The notes: a model not told the origin generated them from the letters alone. A DNA stretch of 64,000 nucleotides from an uncultured Angelakisella sp. (GCA_910585525.1 CAJUFR010000001.1:16579-80578), one strand, 5' to 3'. Positions 16,495 to 25,816 are shown, counted from the first letter of the stretch. Numbers and translations are program-made.

Positions 16495-17166
16495 ATGGAT
16501 CGATACTATCCCTTCCAGCTGGACCCCCTGGACTACCGCTTTAACGAATTGGAGCCGGTGCTGGACCTGCAAACGGTGCTGCTCCACTACAGCGGCTGCC
16601 AGCAGAACTGCGCCCCCCGCCTCAATGCCGCCCTGGAGGGCTGGCCCCGGTACCAGGACTGGAGCCTTTGCCGGCTGCTGGCGAATGCCGGCCGGCTGCC
16701 CCCCGCCCTCCGGGAGCCGGTGCAGCGGTACGGGGGGAAGCTGCTGGGCCACCAGCTTTACTTTTCCTCCATGACCCCGCCGGTGGGGCAGCAGCCCGAC
16801 GAGGAACTGGCCGCCGCCATCCGGGACAGCTTCGGGTCGATGGAGGGGCTGCGGCAGCGGTTCGCCCAGGCCGGCGGGGCGCTGCCCGGGGTTGGGTGGG
16901 TCTGGCTGGTCACCGGCCGCCGGGGCCAGCTGCGGGTGACCGCCACCCGGGACGACGAGACCCCCCTGCCCCAGGGGCTGGCGCCGGTGCTGTGCTGCGA
17001 CCGGTGGGAGCACGCCTACTTCCTCCAGTACAAGGGCCAGGCAGACCGCTACCAGGAGGCCTGGTGGCAGCTGGTGGACTGGAAAGCGGCAGGGGAGCGG
17101 TACCGGCAGCGGGAGGATATCCTACAGGCCATGGCCGGTCAGTCCACCCGCCGGGCCTACGGCTGA
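16495..17166 (+). CDS. Divergent Fe/Mn superoxide dismutase-like protein
   Basis: 223-residue homologue of iron/manganese superoxide dismutase. The four metal ligands are kept: His31 (LLHYSG), His86 (LLGHQLYF), Asp169 and His173 (DRWEHAYFLQY). The second shell is unusual: positions equivalent to E. coli MnSOD His30 and Tyr34 are Cys35 and Cys39, and the outer-sphere Gln is absent (TRDDETPL replaces the NQDSPL type). GVGWVWLVT keeps the core fold. ATG 16495 follows GAAAGGAG. It is a single gene, convergent and overlapping by 10 bases with the carboxypeptidase gene. Metal binding is likely; dismutase activity is uncertain. Confidence 0.78.
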   Translation: MDRYYPFQLDPLDYRFNELEPVLDLQTVLLHYSGCQQNCAPRLNAALEGWPRYQDWSLCRLLANAGRLPPALREPVQRYGGKLLGHQLYFSSMTPPVGQQPDEELAAAIRDSFGSMEGLRQRFAQAGGALPGVGWVWLVTGRRGQLRVTATRDDETPLPQGLAPVLCCDRWEHAYFLQYKGQADRYQEAWWQLVDWKAAGERYRQREDILQAMAGQSTRRAYG

Positions 17167-17993
17167 TCCTCCCCCAGGTATTCCTCCAGGCAGAGGCCCT
17201 GCTCCATGATGGCCGCCGCGTGCTCCTCCCCCACATAGCGGAAGTGCCAGGGCTCGTAGTTGATGCCGGTGACCTCCACCTTGTCCTTGGGGAACCGGAG
17301 GATAAAGCCGAACCGGGCGCAGTTTTCCCGCAGCCACACCGCCTCCGGCTCGTTCTCGAATTCCTCCACCAGGTCGCTGTACTTGGTGTAGTAGTCGCCG
17401 GAGACGATATCCATGGCAAGGCCGGAGTGGTGCTCGCTGGTGCCGGGGGGGGCCACCCACTTGGCTGCCTCCACCCGGGCGGTGGCCTCGTCGTAGCCCA
17501 TGGCCTGGTATTCGGCGATCTTGTTGGCGTACAGCACCCGGCTGCGGTCCATAGTGCGGTAGCCGGAGACGATGGCCAGGCTGTACCCGTCCTCCTTGGC
17601 GGCGGCGATGAGTTCCCGCACCCTGCCGGCGATCCGGCTGTCGAATTTGTAGCCCTGGACCTCGTCAAAGGTCATCTCCAGTTCCTTCTCGATGGCGTGG
17701 GTAGGATTGATGAGCACCAGGTTCCAGTCCTCCCTGTTGATGGCGGGCTGTTCCGGCTCCGGGGGGGCGCTGCTCTCCGGGGGGGCCACCTCCCCGCCGC
17801 CGGTCTGGATGTTGGCGCCGCTCAGGGAGGAGGGGGGCTCCGGCTGGCTGCCGGAGGACGGCTGTTCCTCCCCCGGGGAGAGCAGCTTCCACAGGCCAAG
17901 GCCCCCCAGGGCCAGGAGCAGCAGGAGCAGCAGGATGAAGATCACCCGGCGGACCAGGTATTTGGCCGCCGTTTTCTTTCGCCTTCTGGGCAT
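17157..17993 (-). CDS. D-alanyl-D-alanine carboxypeptidase, M15/VanY type
   Basis: 278-residue membrane-anchored peptidase. A basic N-terminus and one hydrophobic segment (residues 17-38) anchor it, followed by a Pro/Ser/Glu-rich linker and an M15 zinc peptidase domain. Zinc and catalytic residues are visible in SEHHSGLAMDI (His and Asp) and EPWHFRYVG (His). It would trim the terminal D-Ala from cell-wall peptides. It lies 7 bases after rsmE on the same strand and its 3' end overlaps the convergent SOD gene. Confidence 0.85.
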   Translation of the reverse strand: MPRRRKKTAAKYLVRRVIFILLLLLLLALGGLGLWKLLSPGEEQPSSGSQPEPPSSLSGANIQTGGGEVAPPESSAPPEPEQPAINREDWNLVLINPTHAIEKELEMTFDEVQGYKFDSRIAGRVRELIAAAKEDGYSLAIVSGYRTMDRSRVLYANKIAEYQAMGYDEATARVEAAKWVAPPGTSEHHSGLAMDIVSGDYYTKYSDLVEEFENEPEAVWLRENCARFGFILRFPKDKVEVTGINYEPWHFRYVGEEHAAAIMEQGLCLEEYLGEDQP

Positions 17994-18000
17994 GGTAGCG

Positions 18001-18726
18001 TCACCTCATGTTCTCGTAAGTGTAGCCGATGGCGGACAGGGCGTAGAGGGGGGCGGTCTCGCACCGGAGGATGCGGGGGCCCATGGTGCAGACCGCCAGC
18101 CCGGCGGCGGCCGCCTGCTCCGCCTCCTGGGGGGAGAATCCACCCTCCGCCCCCACCAGCAGGGAGAGAACAGGGGGCCGGGGGGCCAGCACCTCCCCCA
18201 GGGGCCGGGTGGCTCTCTCGTAGAAGAGGACAGGGCACCCGCTCTTTGCCATCTCATCCAGGGCGGCGGGGTAGGGGAGAAGGGGCCGGACCTCCGGGAC
18301 CATCCCCCGGCCCGACTGTCCCGCCGCCTCCAGGGCGATCTTTTGCAGCCGCTCCCGCTTTTTGGCAAAGCTCTTTTCGTCGGGGCGGGAGACGCAGCGG
18401 CTGGTGAGCACCGGCACGATGGCGGATACCCCCAGTTCCACCGCCTTCTGGACAATGAGGTCCAGCTTATCCCCCTTGGGCAGCGCCTGGTAGAGGGTGA
18501 CGGCGCAGGGGAGTTCGCCGCGGCTGGGTCTCCGCTCCTGCACCGTCACCGTCACCGTCTCCCCGGCGATGGCGGAAATGATCCCCGCCCCATCGGTGCC
18601 CCTGCCGTCGCAGAGTTCCACCGGGTCCCCCTCCCGGCACCGGAGGCTGCGGGCGATGTGCCGCCCCGCCTCCCGGTCCAGGGTGATGGTGTCCTCCGCC
18701 AGGCTGGGGACGAAGAACCGGGGCAT
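18001..18726 (-). CDS. rsmE: 16S rRNA (uracil-1498-N3)-methyltransferase
   Basis: 241-residue SPOUT methyltransferase. The N-terminal PUA-like part starts MPRFFVPSLAED; the C-terminal knot has LVGAEGGFSPQEAEQA and LRCETAPLYALSAIGY, both diagnostic. It methylates U1498 of 16S rRNA using S-adenosylmethionine. ATG at 18726 overlaps the prmA stop (ATGA), the usual prmA-rsmE arrangement in Firmicutes, so the longer upstream frame is rejected. Confidence 0.93.
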   Translation of the reverse strand: MPRFFVPSLAEDTITLDREAGRHIARSLRCREGDPVELCDGRGTDGAGIISAIAGETVTVTVQERRPSRGELPCAVTLYQALPKGDKLDLIVQKAVELGVSAIVPVLTSRCVSRPDEKSFAKKRERLQKIALEAAGQSGRGMVPEVRPLLPYPAALDEMAKSGCPVLFYERATRPLGEVLAPRPPVLSLLVGAEGGFSPQEAEQAAAAGLAVCTMGPRILRCETAPLYALSAIGYTYENMR

Positions 18727-19682
18727 CAGGCGCCCTCCCCGGCGGAAAGCACGGCGTGGACGGCGCACCAGCCGTCCTTTTCCTCCACCCGGAGGACCGA
18801 CAGCCCCTGGGCAGCCAGGGCGGCCAGCACCTCCTCCTTCCGGGGGAGGATGATCCCGGAGCAGACCGCCGCCCCGCCGGGCTTTAAATGCCGGGGGAAG
18901 GTGGGGGCCAGGGCGATGATGACATCCGCCACGATGTTGGCGGCGATGACGTCAAACCCGCCGCCGATCCGCCCCGCCAGCGCCCTGTCGTGGACCAACT
19001 CCCCGCAGAGGGGGGTAAACCGGTCCGGGCCAAAGCCGTTGAGGGCGGCGTTTTCCCCGGCGGTGCGCACCGCCACCGGGTCGATGTCCACCCCCACCGC
19101 CTCCGCCGCCCCCAGCAGCAGGGCGGCGATGGAGAGGATGCCGCTCCCCGTCCCCATGTCCAGCACCCGGCAGCCGGGGGTGACCAATTCCTCCAGCAGC
19201 CCGGCGCAGAGGCGGGTGGTGTGGTGGGTGCCGGTGCCAAAGGCCATGCCGGGGTCCAGCCGCATCACCAGTTCCTGCTCCTTTGGGGCGTAGTCCTCCC
19301 AGGTGGGGCAGACCACCAGCTTTTTGCCGATGGGGGTGGGGTGGTAGTAGTCCTTCCAGGCGGTGGCCCACTCCTCCTCCTTGACGGCGCTGGTGTCCAC
19401 CGTGTAGGGGACAGGCTCCTGGTCCAGCCGGGCGGCCAGGTAGGCGATGGCCTCGGTGGGACTCTGCTCCGGGCTGATGTAGATGTGGATGACGGCGGTA
19501 TCCCGGCTCTTGGCCAAAAGTTCCTCGTCGATAAGGTCGATGTGGGCGATCTTGGGCACCTCGGCCAGCATGTCGGAATAGTCCTCGATGTAGATGCCGT
19601 AGGGCACCACCATCTGGGCGATGGCGGCGGCGGTGTCCAGGTCCTTTGCAGGGACAGAAATTTGTACGTCGGTCCAGTCCAT
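18726..19682 (-). CDS. prmA: Ribosomal protein L11 methyltransferase
   Basis: 318-residue SAM-dependent methyltransferase that modifies ribosomal protein L11. The N-terminal substrate domain begins MDWTDVQISVPAKDLDTA; the catalytic domain has DPGMAFGTGTHHTTRL, motif I VLDMGTGSGILSIAAL and the FDVIAANIV substrate motif near residue 235. Length is typical. It is the first gene of prmA-rsmE-vanY. Confidence 0.93.
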   Translation of the reverse strand: MDWTDVQISVPAKDLDTAAAIAQMVVPYGIYIEDYSDMLAEVPKIAHIDLIDEELLAKSRDTAVIHIYISPEQSPTEAIAYLAARLDQEPVPYTVDTSAVKEEEWATAWKDYYHPTPIGKKLVVCPTWEDYAPKEQELVMRLDPGMAFGTGTHHTTRLCAGLLEELVTPGCRVLDMGTGSGILSIAALLLGAAEAVGVDIDPVAVRTAGENAALNGFGPDRFTPLCGELVHDRALAGRIGGGFDVIAANIVADVIIALAPTFPRHLKPGGAAVCSGIILPRKEEVLAALAAQGLSVLRVEEKDGWCAVHAVLSAGEGA

Positions 19683-19698
19683 TTGTCACTGACACTCC

Positions 19699-20445
19699 TT
19701 AATGAAAGATAACGGTGTTGACGCCACATTTGGTGGAGCCGTCCTCCTGTGCGAATTTGTAGCAGACAAAGACGGCGCTCTGCTTTCCGTCCGCCGACGG
19801 GACGGTGGCCTGGAAAGCGCCGGTCACATCGTTGAAGGCGATCTCCAGTTCCAGCCAGTTCAGCTGGTCGGGAAAGGCGAAGCCCTCCGGCAGGGCGGGG
19901 ATGTTCTCGGTGACCTCCGCCGTCCCGGCCTTGTATTGGGCGATGAGTTCCTCCACCGCCGCCTCCACCTGTTCATCGGAATCGACGGCGATGGGGACCA
20001 CCTGCTCGCTGCGGTCCAGCTGGAACCAGACCGTGGCCAGCTTGCTGCCGTCCCACTGGAATACCGCCCGCTCCGGGCCGTTGATGAACAGACCCTCCCG
20101 GGGGGACTCGGTGGCATCGGAATAGACCAGCACCTCACAGCCCCCGTTCTCCGCCTCCTCCACCTGGATGATGTTCCAGTCCAGCGCTTCCGGGAAGAGG
20201 AACCCCTCGGGCAGCGGGGTGGCGTTCTCCGGGGTGGCCCCGCTTCGGTACCGGGCGACGGCATCCTCCACCGCCGCCGCCACCGCCGGGTCGAGACCAT
20301 CGGGGAGGGCCGGAAGGCTGCTCTCCGGGGTGGAGGAACTGGAGGGCGTGGGGGCGCTGCTGCTCTCCGGCGGCGTCTCCTTGGCCCCGCAGGCGGCCAG
20401 CATCAGCAGAACGAGGGCAAGAACAAGGCAAAGGGCCTTTTTCAT
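19699..20445 (-). CDS. Hypothetical lipoprotein
   Basis: 248-residue exported lipoprotein with signal and lipobox LMLAACG (Cys near residue 19) and a Ser/Pro/Glu linker. Two similar halves are visible: each has a PLPEGF/ALPEGFAFP motif followed by NW/WN and a predicted beta-rich segment (residues about 65-150 and 155-240), suggesting a duplicated domain. ATG 20445 is preferred over the ATG six codons upstream because AAAGGAG precedes it at seven bases. No known family recognised. Confidence 0.72.
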   Translation of the reverse strand: MKKALCLVLALVLLMLAACGAKETPPESSSAPTPSSSSTPESSLPALPDGLDPAVAAAVEDAVARYRSGATPENATPLPEGFLFPEALDWNIIQVEEAENGGCEVLVYSDATESPREGLFINGPERAVFQWDGSKLATVWFQLDRSEQVVPIAVDSDEQVEAAVEELIAQYKAGTAEVTENIPALPEGFAFPDQLNWLELEIAFNDVTGAFQATVPSADGKQSAVFVCYKFAQEDGSTKCGVNTVIFH

Positions 20446-20471
20446 CGTGATCTCCTTTTTCATCGGTATCG

Positions 20472-21134
20472 TTAGCCTTCCAGGCTTTCTTTGACGAACC
20501 GCACCAGGTCCTCCGGTCTTTCCGCCGTAAAGACGGCGGGCAGACCGGAAAGGCTCTCCGGGTCGGGGAAGCCGAAGCCGTAGGTGAGGGGCACAAAGTC
20601 CACCCCCGCCTCCAGGGCGCCGGCGCCGTCGTAGCGGCTGTCCCCCATCATCAGCACAGCAGAGCGGTCGGTCCAGTCCAGTTCCTTCATCACCTGGCGG
20701 ATGAGGTCGGCCTTGGAGGGGTGGGCGTCGCTGCCGGCGGCCAGGGCGGCGAACCGGTGGAACAGGCCGAATTTTTCCAGGGCCAGCTGGGCCACGCTCT
20801 CGTGCTTCAGCGTCGCCACCGCCGACACCCCGCCGGCGGCGGCGATGGCGTCCAGTGTCTCCGGGATGCCGGGGTAGACGATGCCGTTGCCCACCCCCTC
20901 CGCCCGGTACCGGCTGCGGAAGAGGTCCACCATTCGTTTTACCTCCTCCGGCCCGGCGCCGTAGTACCGCTGGAAGGAATCCTCCAGCGGGGGGCCGATG
21001 AACCCCCGAAGCTGTTCTTCCGGGATGGGCGGGATGTTCAGGCTCTTTTCCACCTGCCGTACCGTCTCCATGATGCCGGGGGAGGTGTCCACCAGGGTGC
21101 CGTCCAGGTCGAAGATAAACAGTTTATATCTCAT
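20472..21134 (-). CDS. HAD-superfamily phosphatase (Gph-like)
   Basis: 220-residue haloacid dehalogenase-type hydrolase. Motif I is FDLDGTLVDTS with the nucleophilic Asp near residue 8; motif II is in SAVATLKH (T/S plus K after), and motif III/IV in LMMGDSRYDGAGALEAG. The cap between residues 15 and 85 is all-helical, as in phosphoglycolate phosphatase and pyrophosphatase PpaX. It overlaps the upstream reductase gene by 4 bases. The physiological substrate is not evident. Confidence 0.85.
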   Translation of the reverse strand: MRYKLFIFDLDGTLVDTSPGIMETVRQVEKSLNIPPIPEEQLRGFIGPPLEDSFQRYYGAGPEEVKRMVDLFRSRYRAEGVGNGIVYPGIPETLDAIAAAGGVSAVATLKHESVAQLALEKFGLFHRFAALAAGSDAHPSKADLIRQVMKELDWTDRSAVLMMGDSRYDGAGALEAGVDFVPLTYGFGFPDPESLSGLPAVFTAERPEDLVRFVKESLEG

Positions 21135-21742
21135 TTTGCATTCCCTCCCCGGCCGGTGATGACCCCCCAGGCGTAGGCGCAGTAGCTGCGGATGGCCTCC
21201 TTCTCCCCGGGCTCCAGCCGCCGGTCGGAGTTGTCCCCGGACCAGTGGCAGACGCCGTAGGCCGGCTGCACCGTCCCGGTGACGGTGGAGGGCACCGAAA
21301 CAAGGCACATCCCCATGTGCATGGCGAAGTGGCAAAGGGCCTGGAGGCAGATGTCGCAGCCCCCCTGGGGGGTGCCGGCGCTGGCGAAGCCCCCGAAGTA
21401 TCTCCCCGCCAGCCTGGCCTCCACCCAGTAGTCCACGAAGCTGTCCATGAACACCTTCACCGGGGCGGAGACGTTGCCGAAGTAGGTGGGGCTGCCCAGG
21501 AAGAGGGCGTCGTGGTCCAGTACCTGGGCGGGGGTCTTTAACTCCTCCACCTGGAGGATGGCGTCCTTGTACTCCCGGGAGGCGGGGAAGGCGTCGGCGG
21601 TGACGGCGTAGTTGGGGTCGTGAAGGCGGTAGAAGGAGACCTCCGCCCCCAGGGCGGCAAAGGCGTCCCGGTACTCCCGGGCCATGAGGAAGGTATTGGC
21701 GCAGACGCTGTGGAACACCACCGCGATCCTTGGCTTTGTCAT
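21131..21742 (-). CDS. Flavodoxin-like NAD(P)H oxidoreductase
   Basis: 203-residue flavodoxin-fold protein resembling WrbA/NADPH-dependent FMN reductases. The N-terminal strand and phosphate loop are seen in IAVVFHSVCANTFLMA, followed by the DALFLGSPTYFGNVSAPVK segment that contacts the flavin. Start at MTKPRIAVVFH (21742), with AGAGGTG upstream; the longer frame is unlikely. It begins the transcript with the HAD gene. Confidence 0.78.
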   Translation of the reverse strand: MTKPRIAVVFHSVCANTFLMAREYRDAFAALGAEVSFYRLHDPNYAVTADAFPASREYKDAILQVEELKTPAQVLDHDALFLGSPTYFGNVSAPVKVFMDSFVDYWVEARLAGRYFGGFASAGTPQGGCDICLQALCHFAMHMGMCLVSVPSTVTGTVQPAYGVCHWSGDNSDRRLEPGEKEAIRSYCAYAWGVITGRGGNAK

Positions 21743-22123
21743 TGAGCGCACCTCTTTCTTTTGTCGTTGATGCACCTATTATAGCATAAGAAAAGCCGCC
21801 GCTCCAGGGGGATCTTTGCCCGAGGGACAGGCTTCGCCCGATCATTACAAAAAATCCCACCCGTCCGGGGCTATAATGACCAGGGGTCCCCCGGGAAAAT
21901 GGGCATGATAAGCGGTGCCGGGGCGCAAAAATGGCAAAAAAGCCGTATGGGTATTTTGTACAACATTTTCCCTTGCCGGTTGTTCAGATGCCACAATCGC
22001 CCGGAAAAACCACCGTTTACCGGCGGGGAGGAGGGGAAAATTATCGGGGAAAATACGATTTTGCAGATCGCTTTTCCCAGCTTTGCTAAAGTTTTGCAAC
22101 ATTTGCTGTGAAGGATTCTTGTG

Positions 22124-22152
22124 TTGTCCCCGGAAAACTTTTCCTTTATGAT
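22124..22152 (+). promoter_or_regulatory. Promoter of the PRD regulator
   Basis: TTGTCC (22124-22129), 17-base spacer and TATGAT (22147-22152), 44 bases before the regulator start. The rest of the gap 21743-22195 is relatively AT-rich and shows no gene or clear structure. Confidence 0.6.
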
Positions 22153-22195
22153 AAGTTCATAGAAAGACGGGACCCACAGGAAGGGAGGCAGCGGC

Positions 22196-24205
22196 ATGAT
22201 CCAACTCACCAGCCGGCAGCAGGCCCTCTTGCGATTCCTTGCGGCGATGTCCGGGTATGTCTCGGTAAAGGACATCGCCAACCAGTTCGGCTACAGCCAG
22301 CGGACCATCCGCTACGACCTGGACGCCGTGGGGGTCTGGCTCCGGGACCAGGGCGGGGCGCTGGACAAGCGTCCCAACGCCGGGGTCCGGCTGGAGGCCG
22401 GTGCCGCCCTGCGCCGCCGGCTGGAGGACACCCTGGCGGTGGGGGAGTTGGAAAAGGTCTTTTCCCCGGAGGAGCGGATGGAGGCCATCTACTACCGCCT
22501 GCTGCTGGGGGAGGGCCCGGTGAAGGCGGAGGACCTGGCGGAGGGGCTGGGGGTCAGCACCCCCACCGTGATGCGGGACATCCGGGAGATGGGCCAGTGG
22601 ATGGAGGACAAACAGCTGACCGTCGCCAGCAAGAAGGGGGAGGGCTACCGCCTGGCCGGCCGGGAGCAGCAGCTTAGAAGCTGCCTGGTCCAGGCCCTGG
22701 CCGAGGGGCTGGGCAGCCGCCGGGCCCTCACCCGGTACAGCCTCACCAGCCGGGCGGTGGAGCGACTGCCCCGGAAGGGCCAGTCGGTGGCCGCCCTGGC
22801 GGCCCGGTACCTGTCCCGGGTGGATATGGACGCCCTGTCCCACCTGCTGGACTACGCCCGGGAGACCCTTTACCACACCATGCCGGAAAACGACTACATC
22901 CGGCTGCTGCTCTACCTGGCGGTGCTCTGCCGCCGGGCCGGGGCAGGGGCGGTGATCCCCCCGGATGACGTCCCCGCCGGCCCGGGCCGGGAGGGGCAGC
23001 TGGCCGCCCTCCTCACCGGACGCCTGGGGCCCCGGCTCCAGATCAAGCTGGGGGAGGGGGAGACGGCCAACCTGGCCCGGTGGCTCATCTCCTGTAACGT
23101 CAAGTTCCCCCCAAAGACCGATGACAAGCTGGCGGAGCAGCTGTCCTCCATCGTGGACGAGATGCTGGAGGTGCTCCACTCCTACCCCAGCTACGACATG
23201 CCGGACTTTTACCGGGACAAGCTGAAGATGAACCTGCTGGCCCACCTTCGCCTCACCATCAAGAAGTACCAGCTACAGATACCCTCCCCCAACCCCCTGC
23301 TGGTCCAGATGAAGGTGAACTACCCGGAGATCTTTACGGTGGTCTACCGGATGGCCGACCTGTTCCACCGGCGCACCGGTATCCCCCTGGACGAGGACGA
23401 GATCGGCTTCATCGCCATCCACATCGCCGCCAACGTGGAGGAGTGCAACCGGCTGCGGAGCAAACGGGCCCTTATCGTCTGCAACACCGGCCAGGGGGCC
23501 GCCCGGGTGCTGCAAAGCCGCATCCACAACAACATCCCCCGGCTGGAGATACGGGGCACCCTCTCCGCCCTGGACGCCGAGAACATGGACGCCCTGTCCG
23601 ATGTGGACTTCGTCATCTCCACCGTGGCCCTGCCCCAGCTGGAAAAGCCGGTGTTCCAGGTGAGCCCCATCATCAGCGCCGCCGAGATCGACCGCATCAG
23701 CCGGTACCTGGGCGGTCACCTGGCCATCCCGGACCCCCGGCAGCTGGCCCAGGACCAGCAGTCCCGCCAGGTGGTGCTGGAGCGGCTGGCGGAAAAATAC
23801 GTCCCCCGGGGGGAGCGGGAACGCTTCCTGGGGGAGTTGGCGGCCATCCTGCCCATGGCCGGGGGGGCCGCCCCCCGTCAGATGGGGGAGATGACCGAGG
23901 AAAACATCATGTTCCAGTGCGCCATGATCCTGGCCAAGGTGGGGGAGGCGGTGTCCGGCCTCCAGGAGGAGTGGGGCATCCAGGTGAGCACCGGCAAGCT
24001 GCTGGGCCTGGTGATCCACATCCTCATGTCCATCCCCCGTTGGCGCAAGGGGGGCTCCAACCGGGAGTACGCCAGCGAGCAGTACAAGAATGACAACATC
24101 GAGGTGTACGACTACCTGGTGCGGCAGCTGCGGGACGTGTCGGAGGAGTACGGCATCCCCATCCCGGACAAGGAGGCGCTGGCCTTCATGCGATACTTTA
24201 TCTGA
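22196..24205 (+). CDS. PRD/EIIB transcriptional regulator (BglG/MtlR-like)
   Basis: 669-residue multidomain PTS-responsive regulator. Two N-terminal winged helices (SVKDIANQFGYSQRTIRYDL near 25; EDLAEGLGVSTPTVMRDIRE near 115) are followed by PRD modules (His candidates in DALSHLLDYA and EIGFIAIHIAANVEECN), an EIIB-Gat-like domain (ALIVCNTGQGAARVL near 425, with the phosphorylatable Cys) and a C-terminal PRD-like segment (VIHILMSIPRWRKG). Phosphorylation by HPr and EIIB is expected to tune it. It lies 50 bases upstream of the EF_0829-type operon it presumably activates. No RNA antiterminator was seen, so DNA binding is more likely. Confidence 0.85.
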   Translation: MIQLTSRQQALLRFLAAMSGYVSVKDIANQFGYSQRTIRYDLDAVGVWLRDQGGALDKRPNAGVRLEAGAALRRRLEDTLAVGELEKVFSPEERMEAIYYRLLLGEGPVKAEDLAEGLGVSTPTVMRDIREMGQWMEDKQLTVASKKGEGYRLAGREQQLRSCLVQALAEGLGSRRALTRYSLTSRAVERLPRKGQSVAALAARYLSRVDMDALSHLLDYARETLYHTMPENDYIRLLLYLAVLCRRAGAGAVIPPDDVPAGPGREGQLAALLTGRLGPRLQIKLGEGETANLARWLISCNVKFPPKTDDKLAEQLSSIVDEMLEVLHSYPSYDMPDFYRDKLKMNLLAHLRLTIKKYQLQIPSPNPLLVQMKVNYPEIFTVVYRMADLFHRRTGIPLDEDEIGFIAIHIAANVEECNRLRSKRALIVCNTGQGAARVLQSRIHNNIPRLEIRGTLSALDAENMDALSDVDFVISTVALPQLEKPVFQVSPIISAAEIDRISRYLGGHLAIPDPRQLAQDQQSRQVVLERLAEKYVPRGERERFLGELAAILPMAGGAAPRQMGEMTEENIMFQCAMILAKVGEAVSGLQEEWGIQVSTGKLLGLVIHILMSIPRWRKGGSNREYASEQYKNDNIEVYDYLVRQLRDVSEEYGIPIPDKEALAFMRYFI

Positions 24206-24255
24206 ACAGAAGCGGGCCACCGCTTTAATAAAAACGGAAAGGAAGGTTTTAGTTG

Positions 24256-25377
24256 ATGGAAAAGATACTGCTCACCGGCGGAAAGCTGCTGGACCAGAGC
24301 GAAGGGCTGGTGATGGCCCAAAAGGATATCCTGCTGGAGGACGGCCGCATCGCCGCCATCGATGACCACATCGACGCCCCCCAGGGGGCCCGGGTCATCG
24401 ACGTCACCGGCAGGATCGTGGCCCCCGGCTTTATCGACATCCACGCCCACATCTTCCCCGGCTGCCCCAAGCTGGGCATCGAGGCCGACGCCATCGGGGT
24501 GGAGAAGGGGGTCACCACCATCTGCGACGCCGGCACCGCCGGGCCGGAGAACATCGGGGAGTTTATCGAAAAGGTGATCGAGCCATCCCGGACCCGCATC
24601 TTCTCCGAGATGCACTTCTCCAAAAAGGGCCTCTTCATCACCCCGGAGGCGGACGACCCCGCCAAGTACGACCTGGAACTGGCGGAGGAGGCCTACCACA
24701 AGTACAAGGAATACATCGTCGCCATCAAGGCCCGGGCCAGCAACTCCACCGTGGGCAAGCTGGGCATTGGCCCCATCCGGGACGCCAAAAAGCTGTCCCA
24801 GAAGCTGGGCATCCCCCTCTATGTCCACATCGGCAACCCCCTGCCCTACATCGAGGAGGTGCTGGAGGTGATGCAGAAGGGGGACATGATCACCCACTCC
24901 TTCCACGGCAAGATCAACGGCCTGCTGGAAAACGGCCGGATCAAGCCGGAGACCCAGGCTGCCCGGGACCGGGGCGTCCTCTTTGACGTGGGCCACGGCG
25001 TCGCCAGCTTCAACTTCAACACCGCCCGGGCCGCCTTCTCCCAGGGGTTCGTCCCCGACGTCATCAGCACCGACCTGCACCAGGCTAACATCGACGGCCC
25101 GGTGTACAGCCTGCCGGTGACCATGGACAAGATGCTGGCCCTTGGCATCTCCCTCCCCGACTGCGTGGAGAAGGTTACCGCCGCCCCGGCCAAATACTTC
25201 GCCATGAAGGACCTGGGCAAGCTGAAAGCGGGGTACCTGGCCGACATCACCGTTTTCCACCTGGAGGACGGGGAGTACCAGTTCGCCGACGCCGACGGCA
25301 ACAGCCTGACCGGCACCACCTCCATCCGCCCCGACTACGCCATCGTAGGCGGCGTGGTGCAGATGGAGCGCAGATAA
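24256..25377 (+). CDS. Amidohydrolase/deacetylase family metallohydrolase (EF_0837 type)
   Basis: 373-residue dihydroorotase-like hydrolase. Metal ligands are seen in FIDIHAHIFPG (HxH near residue 60), a candidate bridging Lys in VAIKARAS, further His in YVHIGNPLP and HSFHGKING, and Asp in ISTDLHQANIDG. The family belongs to the conserved operon with PRD, SFCGS, DUF4310-4312, DgaE and KDGP aldolase. A role removing an acyl or cyclic amide from the imported amino-sugar acid is plausible. ATG 24256 is preferred over the overlapping TTG 24253. Confidence 0.82.
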   Translation: MEKILLTGGKLLDQSEGLVMAQKDILLEDGRIAAIDDHIDAPQGARVIDVTGRIVAPGFIDIHAHIFPGCPKLGIEADAIGVEKGVTTICDAGTAGPENIGEFIEKVIEPSRTRIFSEMHFSKKGLFITPEADDPAKYDLELAEEAYHKYKEYIVAIKARASNSTVGKLGIGPIRDAKKLSQKLGIPLYVHIGNPLPYIEEVLEVMQKGDMITHSFHGKINGLLENGRIKPETQAARDRGVLFDVGHGVASFNFNTARAAFSQGFVPDVISTDLHQANIDGPVYSLPVTMDKMLALGISLPDCVEKVTAAPAKYFAMKDLGKLKAGYLADITVFHLEDGEYQFADADGNSLTGTTSIRPDYAIVGGVVQMERR

Positions 25378-25417
25378 ACAGCAGAGTAACGGCAGTAACA
25401 GAAAGGAGCAAGGACCG

Positions 25418-25816
25418 ATGACAGGCATCGAACGAGTGAAGGATGTGGAGCAGCGGCTGGAACTGCCCGCCCAGTACCAGGAGGCGGTGGAAAAGCATGT
25501 CCCCGTCATGCTGGCCGGCCTGGAGGAGCGGGGGGTCACCTTTGACGAAAACGGGAGCATCGGCGTCATCTCCCACGCCATCGCCCTGGTGAAGCGGCTG
25601 GAGATCGGGGAGAAGGTGAAGGAGCTGGACGGCGACGTCCTCTCCCAGCTGGAGGAGGAGGCCATCGAGATATCCCGCCAGGTACTGAAGCCCGTCGAGG
25701 CGGCCTACGGGGTGAAGGTGGACGATTCGGAACTGGCCCTCCTCACCATCCATGTCCAGACCGCCATCGCCAAGGCGGAGAAGGCCAAGCGCAAGCAGCA
25801 GCAGCAACAACAGTAA
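25418..25816 (+). CDS. Stand-alone PRD-domain protein (EF_0829 family)
   Basis: 132-residue single PRD domain without DNA- or RNA-binding part. A conserved His lies in IGVISHAIALVKRLEIGE near residue 48 and a second in LALLTIHVQTAI near 114. The C-terminus ends in six Gln from a CAG/CAA tract. Free PRDs are a hallmark of this operon family and could be a phosphorylation-sensing subunit of the transporter. RBS GAAAGGAGC precedes ATG 25418. Confidence 0.78.
   Translation: MTGIERVKDVEQRLELPAQYQEAVEKHVPVMLAGLEERGVTFDENGSIGVISHAIALVKRLEIGEKVKELDGDVLSQLEEEAIEISRQVLKPVEAAYGVKVDDSELALLTIHVQTAIAKAEKAKRKQQQQQQ

Noticed and set aside
25795..25816. Glutamine-codon microsatellite as a phase-variation tract
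   Set aside because: CAG/CAA units are multiples of three at the very C-terminus, so slippage would not change the frame.
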